DNA from: Acidobacteriota bacterium
GTDB taxonomy: Bacteria; Acidobacteriota; Aminicenantia; Aminicenantales; Saccharicenantaceae
Assembly (NCBI GenBank): GCA_014894455.1
Contig: JADBLN010000067.1
Span: 1-37,919 of the forward strand
Length of the DNA stretch: 37,919 nt
Direction: 5' to 3'
Shown: piece by piece, positions 7,485 through 16,165 of the stretch
How the letters are laid out: each line of letters opens with the position of its first letter
How positions within the stretch are numbered: position 1 is the first letter of the stretch
Translations under genes and position numbers: made by a program
Notes under the pieces: model-generated
Told to the model about the DNA's origin: nothing
The model's database searches: none
What the model saw: the letters and a program-made list of their open reading frames with translations, nothing else

Positions 7485-10400
7485 TTAGAACTCGAAGCGG
7501 ACGCCGAACCTCCAGATCCTGGGGTTGAGGATCTCGTACAGCGTATTGTTGAGAGCGTATGAGGAAGAGCTGTACTGCTGGAATTCTCCGTTGTTGTCAC
7601 AGAAGTACGCGGTGCCGGGATAGCGGCTGTACTGCCTGTTGGGCATGTTGGAGTTGAGCAGGTTGAAGACGTCGGCCATGAGGTAGAGCCGTCCGGCGCC
7701 GATGTTGATCTTCTTCTCGAGCCGGAGGGTGATGTTGTAGAACGTGGGCAGGCTGTCCGTCGTGATGGGCCGGGTGTACATGGTTGCGCTGTGGTCGGCG
7801 GCGTAGTTGGGAACGTTGGCGTCATTGATGACGAAATAGTTGGGGATCTTCCAGCCTTCGCGAGCGTTGAACGTCCCGGAGATGTTGAAGCCGAAGGGGA
7901 GCTGGTAGAGGCCGCTGAACTTGACCATCCAACTCGTGAACATGACGGCGTCGAGCTTGCCGCTCTGGGAACCCGACGGTTCTGCGAAGGTCTTGCCGTC
8001 CTGGCTCCACTGGTTGGTGGGGTCAAAGAAATCATTCCCCCAGTGGGTCCGCTGGTCCTGCCAGGTGAAGGAGCCGTTCATGAACCACTTGTTCGACAGT
8101 CTCTTGTTGAAGACGAGATCGACGCCATAATAAGTGTAGTACGCATCGGTCAATCGAACAAGTCTGTAACTCGTGGTGGTCGTGGGATAGTCGAGGCCGG
8201 CCACGTAGTAGGGCAATCCGGCCGCGTCGCCCGAAGAGTAGGTGGTGCCGCCCGTGTTGATCCAGTTGCCGGAAATGTCTTGCGACCACGTACCGCCGAT
8301 GATGTAGTTGTCGGGGATGGTTCCGCCCTCGACCCAATAGCCCCCGGCAGGCTGATCCGCCGGGTCGATGATTTCGGGGCCGGTGTACGTGGGATATTCC
8401 GACGAATGTTCCGCGGGGTAGTAGTTCAGCGTGGTCGTGTTGCGGTCGTATTTTCTGTAGGTTAAGTTGATTTGGGCGGAGAAGTCAGGGATGATCTCCC
8501 GTTCGAGGGTCAGCAGGATCTCGCGCGTCCGGCTGTCGGTCTGGGCGCCTCGGTCCTGGAAGTAGGTCGTGATGCCGCTCGTATAGTCCAGGGCGAGGGG
8601 ATCGTTCCAGTCGAAACCGCTGACGTAGCCGGCATAGTAGGCGTCGCTGTTCCAGATGCTGGCGCCGCCGAGCATGGCCGCGGCCGCCGCCGTGAGATTG
8701 CCGGAGTCGTCAAAGACGCGGTAGGGGACATAGCGGTAGGGCAGGCCGGGGTTGGCCGGGTCGGCGACGGGATTGCGGGCTGAATAGCCCCAGTACATCT
8801 CGTTGAACTGCGCCTTGCCGTCTTTGTTAGCGGTTACGCCGTTGCCGTCGTTCCACCAGTAGCGCATGGTGCCGCCGGTGCCGCGGGGCAGGGCCGAACG
8901 CCAGCCCGTCCCCATGACGTCGCCGTACTGGGACAGGGCTAGCTTGGCCACGGTCTTGCCGTCGCCGGTGATGTCCCAGGTCAGGCCGATGCGTGGCGAA
9001 AAGGTGTTCCACTGGTAGGGCCGGTCTTCGCCGTTGACGATCTGGCCGACGCCCTTGACCGGTTCGGTCGTGATGTCGGGCAGGACGGAATCGAGGGTGC
9101 TGATGACGCTATCGGAGAAGACCGTTTTCCAGGCCGTCTCGTAGGGGTCGCCAGCGTTGCCGAAGATGGCGCCGAAGGTGGTCGCCCCCGCGCCCGGCCA
9201 CTGCTTGTCGAAGCGCAGGCCGAGGGTTAGGGTGAAGTTGCCCTTGACCATCGTGTCCTGGAGGTAGGCGGCCCACTGGTCGGTCTGCTGGCTGAAGCGG
9301 GCGTCGCGGCTCATCCACAGATACTGCCAGCCGGCCATTTCGGAAGTGACCCTGCTGCCGTCAGCGTTGGCGTCGAGCTGCAGGCTGTTGTAGTTCCTGG
9401 TGACCGTATATCCCTGGAAGTGGCTCGACTGGCCGGTCTGGACCTTGTGGGAATATTCCGCGCCGACCTTGATCTCGTGGGATATGCCCAGGATCGTATC
9501 ATTGAAGTACGTGGCCTGGATTTGGTAGTTGTTCCGGGGACGCGAAACGAGGTACGACTGCCAGGTCAGGCCCATGCCCGAGGCATAGGGGATGTATTTG
9601 GAACCGGCGCTGTCGTACGTGACGGGGTACAGCAGGGATTCGTCTCCGATCGGCCGCCAGCCGAAGCCGGCGTCGTTGAACGAGTACTTCAGGGAGACGA
9701 AGAAGTTGTTGCCGAAGACGTGCTCGTCCTGCAGTTTGATGACCGGGCTGCCCCAGTGGTATTTGCCCGTCTGGTGGTCGCCGCCCGGCTTCTCGACGCT
9801 GTCGTTCCGGCCGAACTTCTCCTTCGCGCCCGAGCTGAGGAGCGCCTCGAACCGGTTGTTGGGCAGGAGCTGCGCGTTGACCTTTACGTTGTAGTTGTTG
9901 AGGAGCGACTGGTCCTTGGCCCCCGTGATGGTGTATACGAAGACGTCCTGGACGCCGTAGGCGCCCCACCACCACAGCTTATCCTTGATGATCGGGCCGC
10001 CGGCGTTGAAGCCGAAGTCCTTGATCTGCTGGATCTTGTTGGTGCGGGTGACCCCCCGAGCGATAAGGTCGGGGGTCAGGTTTTCGGACTGGAAGAAGTT
10101 GTCCGTCAGGTAGAACCGGCCGGCCAGGCTCATCTTGTTGCCGCCGCGGCGGGTGACCATGTTCAGGGCGACACCGCCCGTCTGGATGGTCACGTCGGCC
10201 GCGCCACCAGTCTGGATCTGCAGCTCTTCGAACATGTCGAAGTCGTAGTACCCGGCCGAGCCGCCGAGGGCCGACGGGTCGGTGACGTCGATGCCGTCGA
10301 CCGCCCAGAGATTGTTGGCGCCATCATTGCCCGAATAACGGGCGCCGGTGTTGTCGCCCTTGGTTAAGAAGGCCGACTGCTGGCCGGACTCGTTGCCGCC

Positions 10401-10895
10401 GACGTTCTCCCGGTCGATCATGATGGACGGAGCCAGCTGAATAACGACCCACGGGTCGCGGGCCGTCGGCAGGGACTGCATGATCTCCTTGTCGACGTTC
10501 TGCCCGACGGTCGTCTTCTTGGTGTCGATGACGGGCGTCTTGGCGACGACCGTGACCTGCTCTTCGAGGGTCCCGACCTCCATGATCAGGTTGATCTCGG
10601 CGTTCGACCCGATCTGGACGATGATGCCCGTCTGGGCCGCTTTCTTGAACCCGGTGAGCTCGGCCTTGATCTCATAGTAGTTGTTGGGAGACAGGGATAT
10701 GAACCGGTAGACCCCTGTCGCGCCCGTGACCGTCGTCAGGGCTCCTATCTGAGGACTCGTCAGCGTTATGCTCACGCCGGGAAGGGGATTCCCTTCGGTA
10801 TCCGTGACCTTCCCGTAGATCGTTCCAGTTCTGACCTGCGCTGTCAGCGTGACGGCGAACAGCAACAGGGATAGAACAATAAAGGACTTCTTCAT
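7485..10895 (-). CDS. Oar-like TonB-dependent outer membrane receptor
   Basis: 1136 aa from ATG 10895, which has AGGAGGT at a good distance; this gives a signal peptide ending near LTAQ (residues 4-20). Residues about 22-105 form a carboxypeptidase-regulatory-like Ig-fold domain (GTIYGKVTDTEGNPLPGVSI). A plug domain follows (VTVVAKTPVIDTKKTTVGQ onward, to about 260), then a long beta-barrel with many aromatic strands, ending in the terminal Phe typical of outer membrane barrels (FGVRFEF). This architecture is that of the Oar/CarboxypepD_reg TonB receptors abundant in Acidobacteriota. The substrate is unknown. It is monocistronic, with its own sigma-54-like promoter and a strong terminator. 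Confidence 0.92.
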   Translation of the reverse strand: MKKSFIVLSLLLFAVTLTAQVRTGTIYGKVTDTEGNPLPGVSITLTSPQIGALTTVTGATGVYRFISLSPNNYYEIKAELTGFKKAAQTGIIVQIGSNAEINLIMEVGTLEEQVTVVAKTPVIDTKKTTVGQNVDKEIMQSLPTARDPWVVIQLAPSIMIDRENVGGNESGQQSAFLTKGDNTGARYSGNDGANNLWAVDGIDVTDPSALGGSAGYYDFDMFEELQIQTGGAADVTIQTGGVALNMVTRRGGNKMSLAGRFYLTDNFFQSENLTPDLIARGVTRTNKIQQIKDFGFNAGGPIIKDKLWWWGAYGVQDVFVYTITGAKDQSLLNNYNVKVNAQLLPNNRFEALLSSGAKEKFGRNDSVEKPGGDHQTGKYHWGSPVIKLQDEHVFGNNFFVSLKYSFNDAGFGWRPIGDESLLYPVTYDSAGSKYIPYASGMGLTWQSYLVSRPRNNYQIQATYFNDTILGISHEIKVGAEYSHKVQTGQSSHFQGYTVTRNYNSLQLDANADGSRVTSEMAGWQYLWMSRDARFSQQTDQWAAYLQDTMVKGNFTLTLGLRFDKQWPGAGATTFGAIFGNAGDPYETAWKTVFSDSVISTLDSVLPDITTEPVKGVGQIVNGEDRPYQWNTFSPRIGLTWDITGDGKTVAKLALSQYGDVMGTGWRSALPRGTGGTMRYWWNDGNGVTANKDGKAQFNEMYWGYSARNPVADPANPGLPYRYVPYRVFDDSGNLTAAAAAMLGGASIWNSDAYYAGYVSGFDWNDPLALDYTSGITTYFQDRGAQTDSRTREILLTLEREIIPDFSAQINLTYRKYDRNTTTLNYYPAEHSSEYPTYTGPEIIDPADQPAGGYWVEGGTIPDNYIIGGTWSQDISGNWINTGGTTYSSGDAAGLPYYVAGLDYPTTTTSYRLVRLTDAYYTYYGVDLVFNKRLSNKWFMNGSFTWQDQRTHWGNDFFDPTNQWSQDGKTFAEPSGSQSGKLDAVMFTSWMVKFSGLYQLPFGFNISGTFNAREGWKIPNYFVINDANVPNYAADHSATMYTRPITTDSLPTFYNITLRLEKKINIGAGRLYLMADVFNLLNSNMPNRQYSRYPGTAYFCDNNGEFQQYSSSSYALNNTLYEILNPRIWRFGVRFEF

Positions 10896-11031
10896 GAGTG
10901 ATACCTCCTGTCGAAATAAACGCTTCCACTTTTGAATAGACAACCACTCAGCCCTTGCCCGATTAAGGGATCCCCTACCTCATTAACACCTCCGAGTTTT
11001 ATTAATAACGCAGTTTTTCCCGCCATATTGA
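10896..11031 (-). promoter_or_regulatory. Leader of the TonB receptor gene with a two-codon minigene
   Basis: The predicted leader is about 137 nt. In it GGAGG precedes ATG-AGG-TAG (10983-10975) by five bases: a well-placed start site for a Met-Arg dipeptide. Whether it is translated is unknown. No other structure stands out. Confidence 0.25.
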
Positions 11032-11041
11032 TATATTATAT

Positions 11042-11060
11042 TTGCAATAACTGTGCCAAA
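11042..11060 (-). promoter_or_regulatory. Sigma-54 (-24/-12) promoter of the TonB receptor gene
   Basis: The minus strand reads TTTGGCACAGTTATTGCAAA. The invariant GG (11057-11056) and GC (11045-11044) are separated by exactly 10 bp, as in the RpoN consensus TGGCAC-N5-TTGCW. No equally good sigma-70 promoter was found closer to the gene. Transcription should start near 11032. Confidence 0.68.
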
Positions 11061-11088
11061 CATCTTTGGGCCAGTCCATAGCGCGCAT

Positions 11089-11107
11089 GCTGTTTAAATT
11101 AAACAGC
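11089..11107. repeat. Perfect 19-bp palindrome, candidate activator site
   Basis: GCTGTTTAA-A-TTAAACAGC is symmetric around 11098, about 66 bp upstream of the predicted sigma-54 start. It could bind a dimeric activator. It has no T-tract and is not a terminator. Confidence 0.5.
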
Positions 11108-11147
11108 TTAGCAATTCAGGTGGGGTTGAGGGGGCGGCCGACGGCTT

Positions 11148-11176
11148 CAATTATTTGAATTATATTCAAATAATTG
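11148..11176. repeat. AT-rich 13-bp perfect inverted repeat
   Basis: Arms 11148-11160 and 11164-11176 (CAATTATTTGAAT) flank a three-base loop. It lies 13 bp after the stop of the GWxTD gene and about 130 bp upstream of the receptor's predicted start. It may be an enhancer site for a sigma-54 activator or a weak terminator; no T-tract follows it. Confidence 0.45.
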
Positions 11177-11189
11177 GATAGGTTTTCGG

Positions 11190-13259
11190 CTATTTGCTCA
11201 GCTCTTCGACTAGCTTTTTGATGGCTTCCTGGTTCGGGTTCAGCGTCAGCGAGGCCTTGAAAGCGTCCAGCGCTTCCGCTTTTTTCCCCATTCTCTGATA
11301 GCACGTCCCCAGGGCGTTCAGGACGTTCGTGTCGCTGTTGTACATCCTATTCGCGAGGAGGAGGTCCGTGAGGGCGTCCCCGAGTTTCTCCTGGCCCATG
11401 AGGGCCAGGCCCCGGATGACGTGATACGGGAACTGCCGCCTGTCGTCGGCGCGGAGGTGCTCGGCGACCTTCAGGGCCTCCTCGAACGCCCCGACCTTAT
11501 TGAGGAAGTTGCCGTACATGACGACCCCTTCCTTATAATCGGCGTTGAGCTGGAAGGCCTGTTCGTACAGGGACCCCGCCGCCTTGAGGCGGTTCATTTT
11601 TTCGGACTGCTGGGCCAACATGTAGCGGTACAGAAACTGGTTTGCCAAGGCGAGGCCTTTGGCGTTGGCGATGGGATGTCCGAGGGCCGGGCTCGGCGAG
11701 ACGATGAACGATTCCATTTTCTCGTCGAGGACCCCGCCGTCGGCGCCGACGAGCCGCACGAGGATCTCGTAATAGTCGGGGTCGAGGTCGGACGCGGGGA
11801 TGGACTGGGAGATGCTCAGGATCCGTCCGGAGGGATAGGCGCTGAGTCGGAGCGTGTAGGATTTCTGGACCGGGTTGGCTTCCCGGAGCCCCCGGACGAC
11901 GATCCTCGCCTCGCCGTTCCGGAGAAGGTCCTCGGTCGCGTTCAGGACGTTGAAGAGGACGGCGATCTCGTCCGCCCTGGCGTAGGTCTTCTTGGGGTCG
12001 GTGACGAGCTTCCGGTCATTGACCTTGAACGGGTAGTGGACGTCGCGCTGGATGGTCTCGAACCTGTAACCGAGGAAGGGGCCCTCGATCGACGGGGAGG
12101 CCTTCGCGGGCGGGACCTCGACGTCCTTTTCGAGGACGCTGAACTGCTTGCCGACCGTGTTTGTCAGGAGGACGCTCAGCTTGAACTTGCCCTCGATGAT
12201 GGGGAAGGAATCCTCCACGGCCAGGCCGTTGGCCTTGACCCGATCCCAGTCGCTTTCGGGGAAATAGAGGGGGAACTCCCGGCTGTACTGGAAGATGATG
12301 TCCTCGCCGTTCCTCAGGCTGATATCGGCCCGGAAGTTGCAGTAGAACTGGTTCTTCGGCACGTAGGCGTCGACGTTGACGTCGGTCGGGACGATGGAGA
12401 AATGGAGAAAGCGCAGGCCCGTGACCGGGTCCTGGATGAGGGCCGTCGACGAATGGCTTTCCACGAAGTTCGTCAGATACTCGGTCGACACGACGCCTTT
12501 GTAGTTGAGGAAATGCGAGGCGTAGGACGGGTTGACGTCTTTCTTGGGCGAATTCAGGATGTCGGCCAGGAGGATGGCGTTGCGCGGCGACGGGGAGAAA
12601 TCGTAGTTGAACTCGCCCGGGATTCGGGTGAGGGAGAGCTCGGCCAGGGTCGGAGCAAGATCGTAGATCTTGTCGTGGAGGCCCTCGTAGTCGAAGGGAT
12701 CCGAGATATCCCGCTGGTTTTGCAGGAGGCGGACCGGACCGTCCGAGACCGGGTCGTAGAGCTTGTACTCGCCGACGCCCCCCCTCTGGTAGAACAGGAG
12801 GATGTACTGCGGCGGGAGGTCCTTCCGCGCGTCGCCGTAGTAGCTCCAGGACTGGCAGGGGACGAGCCCGATCGTCGCATCGAAGCGTTCGATGCTGGCC
12901 GGAGGGCCGAGGACCATGTGGATGCGCCCCATGTCGGTCCGCCAGCCCTCGCGGGTGGTCGCCCGCCCCAGGAATTCGTTGACGTACTTGAAACGCTTGA
13001 GGAGCTCGTCCCGGTATTCGTTCTCGGGAGTCCCGGGCGTCGGGTCCCGCTGTTTCCAGAACGTCTCGATGAAGAGGTCCCGGTCCCGGCTGTTGGTGAG
13101 CTGCAGGAAGACGTCCCGCTCGACGGGTTGGATGTGGTAGACGACGAGGTTGAGCCAGTCTTTGTAGAGGTCCGGCAGGTTCTTTTCCGGGACTTTCTGG
13201 CCGGCGAGAAGCAGCGCCGGAACGAGAAAAACGAATGCCAGGCGGGTCAATATCCTCAT
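11190..13259 (-). CDS. GWxTD-domain protein with C-terminal TPR repeats, exported
   Basis: 689 aa from ATG 13259 with AAGGA upstream; the frame stays open far upstream but only as antisense-like noise over the next gene. A signal peptide spans residues 1-20. Residues about 30-160 match the GWxTD domain: LYKDWLNLVVYHI, the FWKQRDPTPGTPENEY stretch and the signature REGWRTDMGRIHMVLGPP. The middle part is beta-rich with no recognised motif. The last 150 residues hold TPR units (SLYEQAFQLNADYKEG, LNALGTCYQRMGKKAEALDAF). The family is widespread in Acidobacteriota but its function is unknown. It follows the TPR gene by 65 bp and is probably in the same operon. Confidence 0.88.
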   Translation of the reverse strand: MRILTRLAFVFLVPALLLAGQKVPEKNLPDLYKDWLNLVVYHIQPVERDVFLQLTNSRDRDLFIETFWKQRDPTPGTPENEYRDELLKRFKYVNEFLGRATTREGWRTDMGRIHMVLGPPASIERFDATIGLVPCQSWSYYGDARKDLPPQYILLFYQRGGVGEYKLYDPVSDGPVRLLQNQRDISDPFDYEGLHDKIYDLAPTLAELSLTRIPGEFNYDFSPSPRNAILLADILNSPKKDVNPSYASHFLNYKGVVSTEYLTNFVESHSSTALIQDPVTGLRFLHFSIVPTDVNVDAYVPKNQFYCNFRADISLRNGEDIIFQYSREFPLYFPESDWDRVKANGLAVEDSFPIIEGKFKLSVLLTNTVGKQFSVLEKDVEVPPAKASPSIEGPFLGYRFETIQRDVHYPFKVNDRKLVTDPKKTYARADEIAVLFNVLNATEDLLRNGEARIVVRGLREANPVQKSYTLRLSAYPSGRILSISQSIPASDLDPDYYEILVRLVGADGGVLDEKMESFIVSPSPALGHPIANAKGLALANQFLYRYMLAQQSEKMNRLKAAGSLYEQAFQLNADYKEGVVMYGNFLNKVGAFEEALKVAEHLRADDRRQFPYHVIRGLALMGQEKLGDALTDLLLANRMYNSDTNVLNALGTCYQRMGKKAEALDAFKASLTLNPNQEAIKKLVEELSK

Positions 13260-13324
13260 AGCCGATGATCCTTCACTTCGGTTCGTACTCACCGACCGAG
13301 CGCCCCTGGCGGCGGCCGGGAAGG

Positions 13325-14242
13325 CTACTTCTTCCTCAGGTAATCGAGGAAACCCTTGACCTGCGCGGCCCGCTGGGAATCGGCGTCGATCTTCAGGTAG
13401 TCCTCGAAGGCGGCGATGGCCTCGACGTTCTTTTGGAGGTTGAGATAGGTCAGGCCGAGCTGGTAGAGGGCGTCGGGAAAGTCTTTCTTTTTCTCCGTGG
13501 CCTTCCGGTAAAATTTCAGGGCGTCCTCGAATTTCGAATTGTTGTAATAGTTCGTCCCCAGGTTGTAGAGGACGATGGGGTCCTCGATCTTTTCGAACTC
13601 GACCTTGCCGTACCACTCCAGGGCCTTGGCCGTGTCGCCGCGGTTGGCGTAGCAATTGCCGACGGCGATCATGGCCTCGACGTTCTTCGGGTCTTTCTCG
13701 AGAAGCTTCAGGTAGGTCTCCTCGGCCAGGTCGTATTTCTCCTGGGCGAAGTAGCAGTTGCCGATGTTCCGGAGGAGCGGGTAGGCGTCCGGGTACTTGG
13801 CGATGATCTCCTGATACACGGCCAGGGCCCCGGCGTAGTCGTTCTTCTCGAAGAGCTCGTTGCCCTTGCCCAGGATGTCCTTGACCTCGTCCGTGACCAC
13901 CAGGCCCTCGACCTTGGTCAGGGCGATGGCGATGTCGGGGTTCTTCTTGTTCTCCGAGATCTCCACGGAGACCTTCTTCGGCGCGTAGCCGATCTTTTCG
14001 AAATCGATATTCCAACTGCCGCTCCGGATCCAGGCGCCGAGCCACTTGCCGTCCTTGTCCGTCTGGACCGTGAAGCCGCCCTGGGCCTTGGGCGAGAAGA
14101 GCTTGACGGTGACGCCTTCCAGGGGCTTGCCGGCTTCGTCGTTGATTATACCGGCGACGCGGCCTTTTCCCTTGTAGTCCTGAGCGGAAAGAACGAGAGC
14201 CAAAACGAGAAGGAAACTGCAGATCCAAGCGATCTTTTTCAT
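13325..14242 (-). CDS. Exported TPR protein with carboxypeptidase-regulatory-like domain
   Basis: 305 aa from ATG 14242, chosen because GGAGGT lies seven bases upstream and the signal peptide (MKKIAWICSFLLVLALVLSA) starts there. Residues 27-108 resemble a CarboxypepD_reg/SpaA-like Ig fold (RVAGIINDEAGKPLEGVTVKL). Residues about 120-300 contain about five TPR units, including YPLLRNIGNCYFAQEKYDLAEETYLKLLEKDP (seen as two adjoining blocks). TPRs usually scaffold protein complexes; here that would be in the periplasm or at the membrane. It sits between the VWFA-related gene and the GWxTD gene on the same strand, suggesting a shared complex. Confidence 0.85.
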   Translation of the reverse strand: MKKIAWICSFLLVLALVLSAQDYKGKGRVAGIINDEAGKPLEGVTVKLFSPKAQGGFTVQTDKDGKWLGAWIRSGSWNIDFEKIGYAPKKVSVEISENKKNPDIAIALTKVEGLVVTDEVKDILGKGNELFEKNDYAGALAVYQEIIAKYPDAYPLLRNIGNCYFAQEKYDLAEETYLKLLEKDPKNVEAMIAVGNCYANRGDTAKALEWYGKVEFEKIEDPIVLYNLGTNYYNNSKFEDALKFYRKATEKKKDFPDALYQLGLTYLNLQKNVEAIAAFEDYLKIDADSQRAAQVKGFLDYLRKK

Positions 14243-14308
14243 CGTGACCTCCTGCATCGTCATCTATGTTATCACGTTCGAAGGGGAAAGAAAAGCCGGC
14301 GGGCCGGG

Positions 14309-15574
14309 CTAGTCCGCGATGTAGCCCAGCCGGTGGCTGAGACGGTAGTTACCGCTCTTCAGTTTGACCCGGAGGCTGCGGAACTGCCCGTCGCTCTTGT
14401 ATTCCTTCGGCGTGTAGTACAGCAGATAATAGTTCTCGGAGGCGGCGACGGCGGATCTCATCGCGGCGTTGATGTTGGCCGTCGAAGCGATGTATCCCCC
14501 GGTCGCCCGGCTCATCTCCCGGAACGGCGTGAAGATGTCCTCCGACTGCTCCTGCATGGTCACGCCGGGGACCTTGGGCGCGGGGCGAGTCAAGAAGAGA
14601 AAATGGACGGACGCCCCGGAATCCGAGTAGGCATTCTTGACGACGTCGACGTCGAGCGGCGTTTCCCTTCGGAAAAACTCGAAGATGCTCGTCACCGTCT
14701 GGACGATGTCGGGCCGGTCGTTGAAGACGCTCATGTAGGCGTTGAGGACGATCGGGTCCAACTTGGGGATGAACTCCCGTTGGTAGAAGAGAAAGATCTC
14801 CTTCTGGCCGGACTGGCCGTGGAGGTGGTCGGCGAAGGCGGCTACCTGCGCCTTGTCCACCTGCCGCAAATTCTCGAGCCGGCTCAGGCAGGCCGCGTAC
14901 ATCTGGAGCTGCTCTTCGACGGAGGTGCCGACGTCGTAAACCGAGCCCGACGATCCGAAGGGGTCGCCCGCCATCGGCGATTGCGAATTGGTGCTGCTCA
15001 GCCCGACGGCCCCGACCATGGTCAAGGCCAGGGCTTTCATATCCTCCAGGACATCCTGGTATTCCGCGCTCCCGACCAGGATGTCGCGCCGCAGGATGCC
15101 CAGGAGCTGTTCGAACACCTTGGCCCGGCCCGCGTCGTTGAACATCTCGCTCTTCATCCGGTAGGTCTTCATCGGCGTGACGATGGCCAGCTCGTCGCCG
15201 GGGAGGAGGACCTCGTCGACGAAGTAGTTGAGGGCCTCCCGGATCTTGGGATCGTATTCGGTCATCTCGAAGAACAGGTAGAAATGCCGTTTCGTGTCGG
15301 GCAGGAACGGCGTCGTCTCCTCGCGGCGCTCGATGGCCGTCTTCTTGACGAGGTAGACCGCCTCGAGGGACTGGAGCTTGCCGTCCTCGTAGACCTCGAA
15401 ATCGGCGAGGGTCAGGTTGTCGATGAACGTGTCCCCCTTGAAGACGCGGACGGGGACCTCGACGTTGATGGTCGTTCGTTCATGCTGGATGTTCTGGGCG
15501 GCAAGAGAGACGGAGAAAATTGACGCCAGGACCAAAAGGAAAAACCACGCCGCCTTTTTTTTTATGAATATCAT
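14309..15574 (-). CDS. VWFA-related protein of the acidobacterial type, exported
   Basis: About 421 aa from ATG 15574. A basic stretch and a hydrophobic signal segment (KKKAAWFFLLVLASIFSVSLAA) open the protein. The N-terminal strand pattern (INVEVPVRVFKGDTFIDNLTLADFEVYEDGK, in pieces) and the C-terminal LLYYTPKE and RLSHRLGY match the TIGR03436-type VWFA-related family. The von Willebrand A core should lie around 95-330, but a clean DxSxS metal site is not obvious (FYLFFEMTEYD stands in its place). The start is uncertain: the ATG touches GAGAAGG with no spacing, while a better GGAGG lies 14 bases before an in-frame TTG at 15583. Function unknown; protein-protein interaction is likely. Confidence 0.82.
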   Translation of the reverse strand: MIFIKKKAAWFFLLVLASIFSVSLAAQNIQHERTTINVEVPVRVFKGDTFIDNLTLADFEVYEDGKLQSLEAVYLVKKTAIERREETTPFLPDTKRHFYLFFEMTEYDPKIREALNYFVDEVLLPGDELAIVTPMKTYRMKSEMFNDAGRAKVFEQLLGILRRDILVGSAEYQDVLEDMKALALTMVGAVGLSSTNSQSPMAGDPFGSSGSVYDVGTSVEEQLQMYAACLSRLENLRQVDKAQVAAFADHLHGQSGQKEIFLFYQREFIPKLDPIVLNAYMSVFNDRPDIVQTVTSIFEFFRRETPLDVDVVKNAYSDSGASVHFLFLTRPAPKVPGVTMQEQSEDIFTPFREMSRATGGYIASTANINAAMRSAVAASENYYLLYYTPKEYKSDGQFRSLRVKLKSGNYRLSHRLGYIAD

Positions 15575-15614
15575 CCTTCTCAAGTCCGAAAAATCCGCCT
15601 CCGGACGCACCGTC

Positions 15615-15620
15615 ATTATA
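15615..15620 (-). promoter_or_regulatory. -10 box for the VWFA-related gene
   Basis: A perfect TATAAT lies on the minus strand 41 bp before the ATG, in the 94-bp gap after mog. The -35 region at the right distance (GAAGTA) is poor. It suggests that the VWFA/TPR/GWxTD group is transcribed separately from the cofactor operon. Confidence 0.4.
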
Positions 15621-15668
15621 TCACACCCGGCAACGGATACTTCCCGGCTGTCGGGCGCGGCGATTGGC

Positions 15669-16163
15669 TCAGCCGCGGTGGGGCTTGGCGCACTCCGATG
15701 CCGCGCCCTTGAGGATCTCAATCCCGTGAGGGAGGGCCGGCAATATGGCCGCGAGGCTTTCGCGCACGGCCTTCTCGCTCCCCGGCAGGTTGACGATGAG
15801 GGTGCGTTTCCGGATCCCGGCGGCGGCCCGGCTGAGCATGGCCGTCGGCGTCTTCTCCATGCCGGTCCGGCGCATGACCTCGGGGATGCCCGGCGTTTCG
15901 CGGTCGATCACGGCCTTGGTCGCCTCAGGAGTCCAGTCGCGGGGGCTGAAGCCCGTCCCGCCGGTCGTCAAGATGAGGTCGAGCCCTTCGTCCGACCATT
16001 GAATGAGGGTGGCCCGGATCTCGTCCTGTTCGTCGGCGACGATTTTCGCGCGGACGATCTCCCCTCCGGCCGCCTCCATCATCTCCCGGATGGCCGGACC
16101 GCTCCTGTCTTCGCGCTCGCCGCGCGAGCCCTTATCGCTGACCGTGAGAATACCGACCTTCAT
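15669..16163 (-). CDS. mog: Molybdopterin adenylyltransferase-type protein (MogA/MoaB family)
   Basis: 164 aa, the usual length of this family. GILTVSDKGSRGEREDRSGPAI at the N-terminus (seen in two blocks) and LILTTGGTGFSPRDWTPEA are family motifs; TTGGTG binds the pterin phosphate. The NLPGSEKAVRES motif follows near residue 124. The protein activates molybdopterin by adenylation before metal insertion by MoeA. Its start has GGAGG directly upstream and lies two bases after the moaA stop; it is the last gene of the operon. MogA and MoaB are hard to separate by eye. Confidence 0.93.
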   Translation of the reverse strand: MKVGILTVSDKGSRGEREDRSGPAIREMMEAAGGEIVRAKIVADEQDEIRATLIQWSDEGLDLILTTGGTGFSPRDWTPEATKAVIDRETPGIPEVMRRTGMEKTPTAMLSRAAAGIRKRTLIVNLPGSEKAVRESLAAILPALPHGIEILKGAASECAKPHRG

Positions 16164-16165
16164 CG

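Noticed and set aside
11148-11176. Rho-independent terminator of the GWxTD gene
   Set aside because: The stem is AT-rich and is not followed by T residues; it is listed as an inverted repeat instead.
13265-15523. Very long open frame on the plus strand (about 750 codons) opposite the TPR and VWFA-related genes
   Set aside because: It is rich in Val/Leu/Asp/Glu/Arg with no domain, typical of the antisense frame of GC-rich genes, and the minus strand carries clear family motifs and signal peptides. Similar long antisense frames at 1339-2955, 4218-5636, 11421-13268 and 31971-33332 were rejected for the same reason.
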